Source of the DNA: Crossaster papposus
Taxonomy: Eukaryota; Echinodermata; Asteroidea; Velatida; Solasteridae
Direction of reading: 5' to 3'
Length of the DNA: 64,000 bases
Assembly (NCBI GenBank): GCA_037893245.1
Contig: JBAIAA010000658.1
Span: 682,001 to 746,000 of the forward strand
A model generated the notes under the pieces. That model ran no database searches and had not been told where the DNA came from. It saw only the letters and a program-made list of their open reading frames with translations. Both the position numbers and the translations under genes were made by a program. Shown one piece after another: positions 61,618 to 64,000 of the stretch; the stretch's first letter is position 1, and each line of letters opens with the position of its first letter.

Positions 61618-61785
61618 TTTGTTGCGTGTTTGGCAAACTCGACACCGGCGTGATGTCAAGCATGCAAAGACCAGCGTAGTCTTGGTTCCAAGACCTTCGT
61701 GTTGTTAATTCCGCAATCACTGACACAAACCACCGATGTTATAGAGGGCGCTATCTCACGACGAACCGCCACCCGCTCGAACATT
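61618..61785 (-). promoter_or_regulatory. NUP188 5' flank and probable 5' UTR/promoter
   Basis: This is the stretch between the NUP188 ATG and the nearest upstream transposon. On the minus strand it has a TGACATCAC CRE/ATF-like site and an octamer-like TTTGCATG close together, and no clear TATA box. It also holds the inverted words AGTCTTGG and CCAAGAC. The promoter role is inferred from position only. Confidence 0.4.
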
Positions 61786-62937
61786 AGCCTCTGTCATGAC
61801 CTTTCTAAAAGGTCAACGCGCGGAAAATTGTCAAGATGGCGGCGCTTAACAACAGCAACACGTGTGTCGTCAATGTCAGAACTTAATGGCTTACGGCGAA
61901 GCTCTAAAGGCTGTGGCTATTTTGGAAGAATAAACCGTAGGCATAAGGCTAAATGTCATCCCAAACCGTAAAATTACGAAAGAGAAAGAAACAGCGACTG
62001 AAAAAATGGTCAGTTGGTGAAAGTGTGCTGCGCTATACGTACGTGCGTATTCGCTATAGTCAACTTCGACGTTGTACCGCATTGTTTATAAACAGTTAAT
62101 GTTGGGCCGACTTTCCTCATGCAATGTTGCCAAACTTATTTGTTGACAAACTGCAAATTCATTGTACCTTTACCATGTTAATGTTATTAATGCTTGCTAT
62201 TTACCCTCTGTTAACAATTTAGGTGTAAACTTAATCCGAAAAAACCCCAAAACGGTGGCGTCCAGGAATTTGGCACACAATCGACCGTGTTCCCTAAGTT
62301 GTGGCGCAATGGAATAATTCTTGGAAAATCCAAGTTTAATATTTACGAACTTCTTTTAATATTAAATGTCATTTATGACCCATGTAAGGTTTCAGTCAAT
62401 AAAAGGGTGAAAGATACTAGATTTCACAGGCGTCTACATTTAATGTGACAGTATTTAAAACTGGTTGGTTTTTAAATTAACATTGCAGGATCAGGAATGT
62501 TGAGGTTTAACGTCCATATAGTAATTATGTGAACAAAGTGCTTGTCCGTAAATCCCCAAATTTATATTTGATGTAAAAAAAAAAAAAAATGCAAAAAGAA
62601 TATTGCTTGTATGAATTCGCCCCAAAATTTGTTTACTGTATGGCATTCAAATATATGGCATTCAAATAAAGCTTCAGTTCAGTTTAAATATTGGGCCTAA
62701 CCGGTTTTCTAAGGAGCATAAATACACGGCGGGTCTTTTCAAGTGCAGGAAAGCAAATCTAGTTTTATGATTGGCCATTTTTTATTAAGTATTTCCCCGC
62801 AATTCACTAACTATCTGTTGTCTTTCATCCATGGTATAGCTAATTACGTTAGTCTTACGCGAGAGCTCGGAAGCCATATTGACAAATTTCCGCAAAACGC
62901 CCTCTTCGGTTGATTTTCGTCATTCATGACAGAGGCT
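61786..62937. mobile_element. Non-autonomous TIR element with 5-bp target duplication, just upstream of NUP188
   Basis: The ends are inverted: AGCCTCTGTCATGA at 61786 and its complement ending at 62937. Similarity continues inward for about 70 bp, covering TCAACGCGCGG and the AAGATGGCGGC word on the left. The 5-bp repeat ACATT flanks both sides (61781-61785 and 62938-62942). No transposase is recognisable in the 1152 bp. The superfamily is unclear; a 5-bp duplication fits some hAT lineages. Confidence 0.75.
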
Positions 62938-64000
62938 ACATTTTGTAAACTACTCATGCGTGAGACCAGAACGCAAACGAAGCCGGGTTTTAAAAAAGAG
63001 ACAGCGTTAACGAATCTGCGCGCGCCGGGCGCCGAAATAACACACGGCCGGGTGCACTACCCTAATTGAATGGAGAATTTCGCCGCCAGCTCATTAGCAT
63101 GAAACTCCCCCCACCCCCACATTTTATTTTGAAAAAGGATGCGGTTTGGTAAAGGAAATAGTGGGATTGTGTAAATATAGCATAGCCATAGGATCAACTC
63201 CCTGGTTTTTGAGCTTCAATCTGAGGACAGACTTGACAAAATCACGGTTGAAAAATTGGTCCTAATTGCCCTAGAATGTGGAGGGATGCCATTTGTAAAA
63301 TGGCTGCTTGCAGGCTCGGGAAGTATCAATTTTCGGGAGGTGAGTTTCTTTTGGTGTGAATATTAAAAAGTGTAATTGGCTAACCTACTAAAAATTGAAA
63401 AGAAATGGAAAGATAAAGACCAAGACAATAATCTGATTGTTGTTTGAGAAACCCCAGTGATGTCGGTGTGCATGAAACTTGGTCCTGAACATTGTTGATT
63501 TTCGTTGCACCGAATAAACAGCCCAGCCGAATAAAAGAGGGCACTAGTAGAGCGCCCTCTGTGGTTGGGTGCGACGAGCTGTGACTGAGCGCCCTCTGTT
63601 GTTGGGTGCGACGAGCTGTGACGCCTACAACTTGTTCTGCAAGCCGAGTTTGAACCTGCATGCCGAGTTTGAGACCAAATGATTTCCATAAAATAAGTGA
63701 AAAAAATCCTGTTTTTTTGCACTGATGGACGTATGGCCTACAGCACAGACTGAGTGTACTGTAACGTTTGTGCCGGTTGGCCGATAGAGGGCACTAGAGC
63801 GATTTCATGGTGTAATCCCCTGACGGTACGCCAGGGAAACCCGTTCTGGATAGCGCATACGCCGAACTGGTTTAGACCAGTTCCAGGGCCGCGCGATAGC
63901 GGTAAGCGTCATGTCAGTGTTTGTGACCAGAGAAGGAGTGCATTAAAACGACCTTAGAATCACCGAAACCACAGAATACTTGTGTCAGTTTCCTTCCTGT
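62938..64000. other. Region upstream of NUP188
   Basis: No gene was recognised. It contains a 37-bp tandem duplication at 63550-63623 and repeated AGAGGGCACTAG / GCGCCCTCT words (63535, 63548, 63785). The gene density on the right side is unknown. Confidence 0.45.
63550..63623. repeat. 37-bp tandem duplication
   Basis: The unit GAGCGCCCTCTGTGGTTGGG...GCTGTGACT is present twice with two differences. Confidence 0.92.

Noticed and set aside
60740-60925. Non-coding first exon with inverted CCAAT box and GTAAGT donor on the plus strand
   Set aside because: It could be a promoter for an antisense RNA, but one donor-like word and one ATTGG are not enough evidence.
61837-61890. Possible start of another gene on the plus strand at AAGATGGCGGC (MAALNNSNT...)
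   Set aside because: The word lies in the terminal inverted repeat of a transposon and the frame stops after 16 codons; no donor site gives a clear continuation.

Overview
This is a piece of a large, intron-rich animal genome, not a prokaryote. Coding density is about 2 percent, introns are long and full of decayed transposons, splice sites are metazoan, and there is no operon structure. Frequent ACATGTAC motifs, a DIRS retrotransposon, TTAA-type MITEs and a V-SINE-like SINE suggest an aquatic invertebrate, perhaps an echinoderm or another deuterostome. The species assignment is inference. No tRNA, rRNA or CRISPR array was seen. Genes: one host gene can be assembled. It lies on the minus strand and is the 5' part of NUP188, a scaffold nucleoporin of the inner ring of the nuclear pore. 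Seventeen coding exons run from the ATG at 61617 down to 853 and give 1374 bp, or 458 codons, in one uninterrupted frame. Exon phases fit at every junction, and the protein aligns in order with the N-terminal quarter of vertebrate NUP188 as I recall it. The rest of the gene lies beyond the left edge. Almost everything else in the window is NUP188 intron or 5' flank. Layout by coordinate: 1-10 kb holds NUP188 exons 17-14 with a TIR element (2.2-2.9 kb), a foldback (5.9-6.1 kb), a triply nested MITE (7.4-8.9 kb) and a 17-bp minisatellite (9.8-10.1 kb). 10.6-19.2 kb holds exons 13-11, a LINE relic with an inverted duplication (11.7-13.3 kb), a hAT-like element with exact 8-bp target duplications and nested insertions (13.5-16.1 kb) and a SINE (18.5-18.8 kb). 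19.9-25.4 kb is an almost full-length but broken DIRS retrotransposon, minus strand, with inverted terminal repeats and an internal complementary region. 25.7-27.9 kb holds exons 10-8. 28.0-36.1 kb is a large broken mobile gene on the plus strand, with two C2HC-like zinc modules, acidic motifs arranged as in FEN/XPG-type (PIN-fold) nucleases and a C-terminal tesmin/TSO1-like CXC domain. It is cut by a piggyBac-like MITE, a LINE 3' end and another insertion. This is the best candidate for an undescribed system. 36-47 kb holds exons 7-5, minisatellites and several TTAA-type MITEs, one with a paralogous empty site. 47.9-54.3 kb holds a mariner-type transposase relic, a BEL/Pao-like gag relic and a LINE relic split by a 1.3-kb TIR element. 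55-64 kb holds exons 4-1, a 1.46-kb hAT-like element, and a 1.15-kb element only about 170 bp upstream of the NUP188 start codon. The genes do not form a pathway. The window shows one housekeeping gene whose introns have collected layered transposons, and the nesting gives a relative order of insertions.
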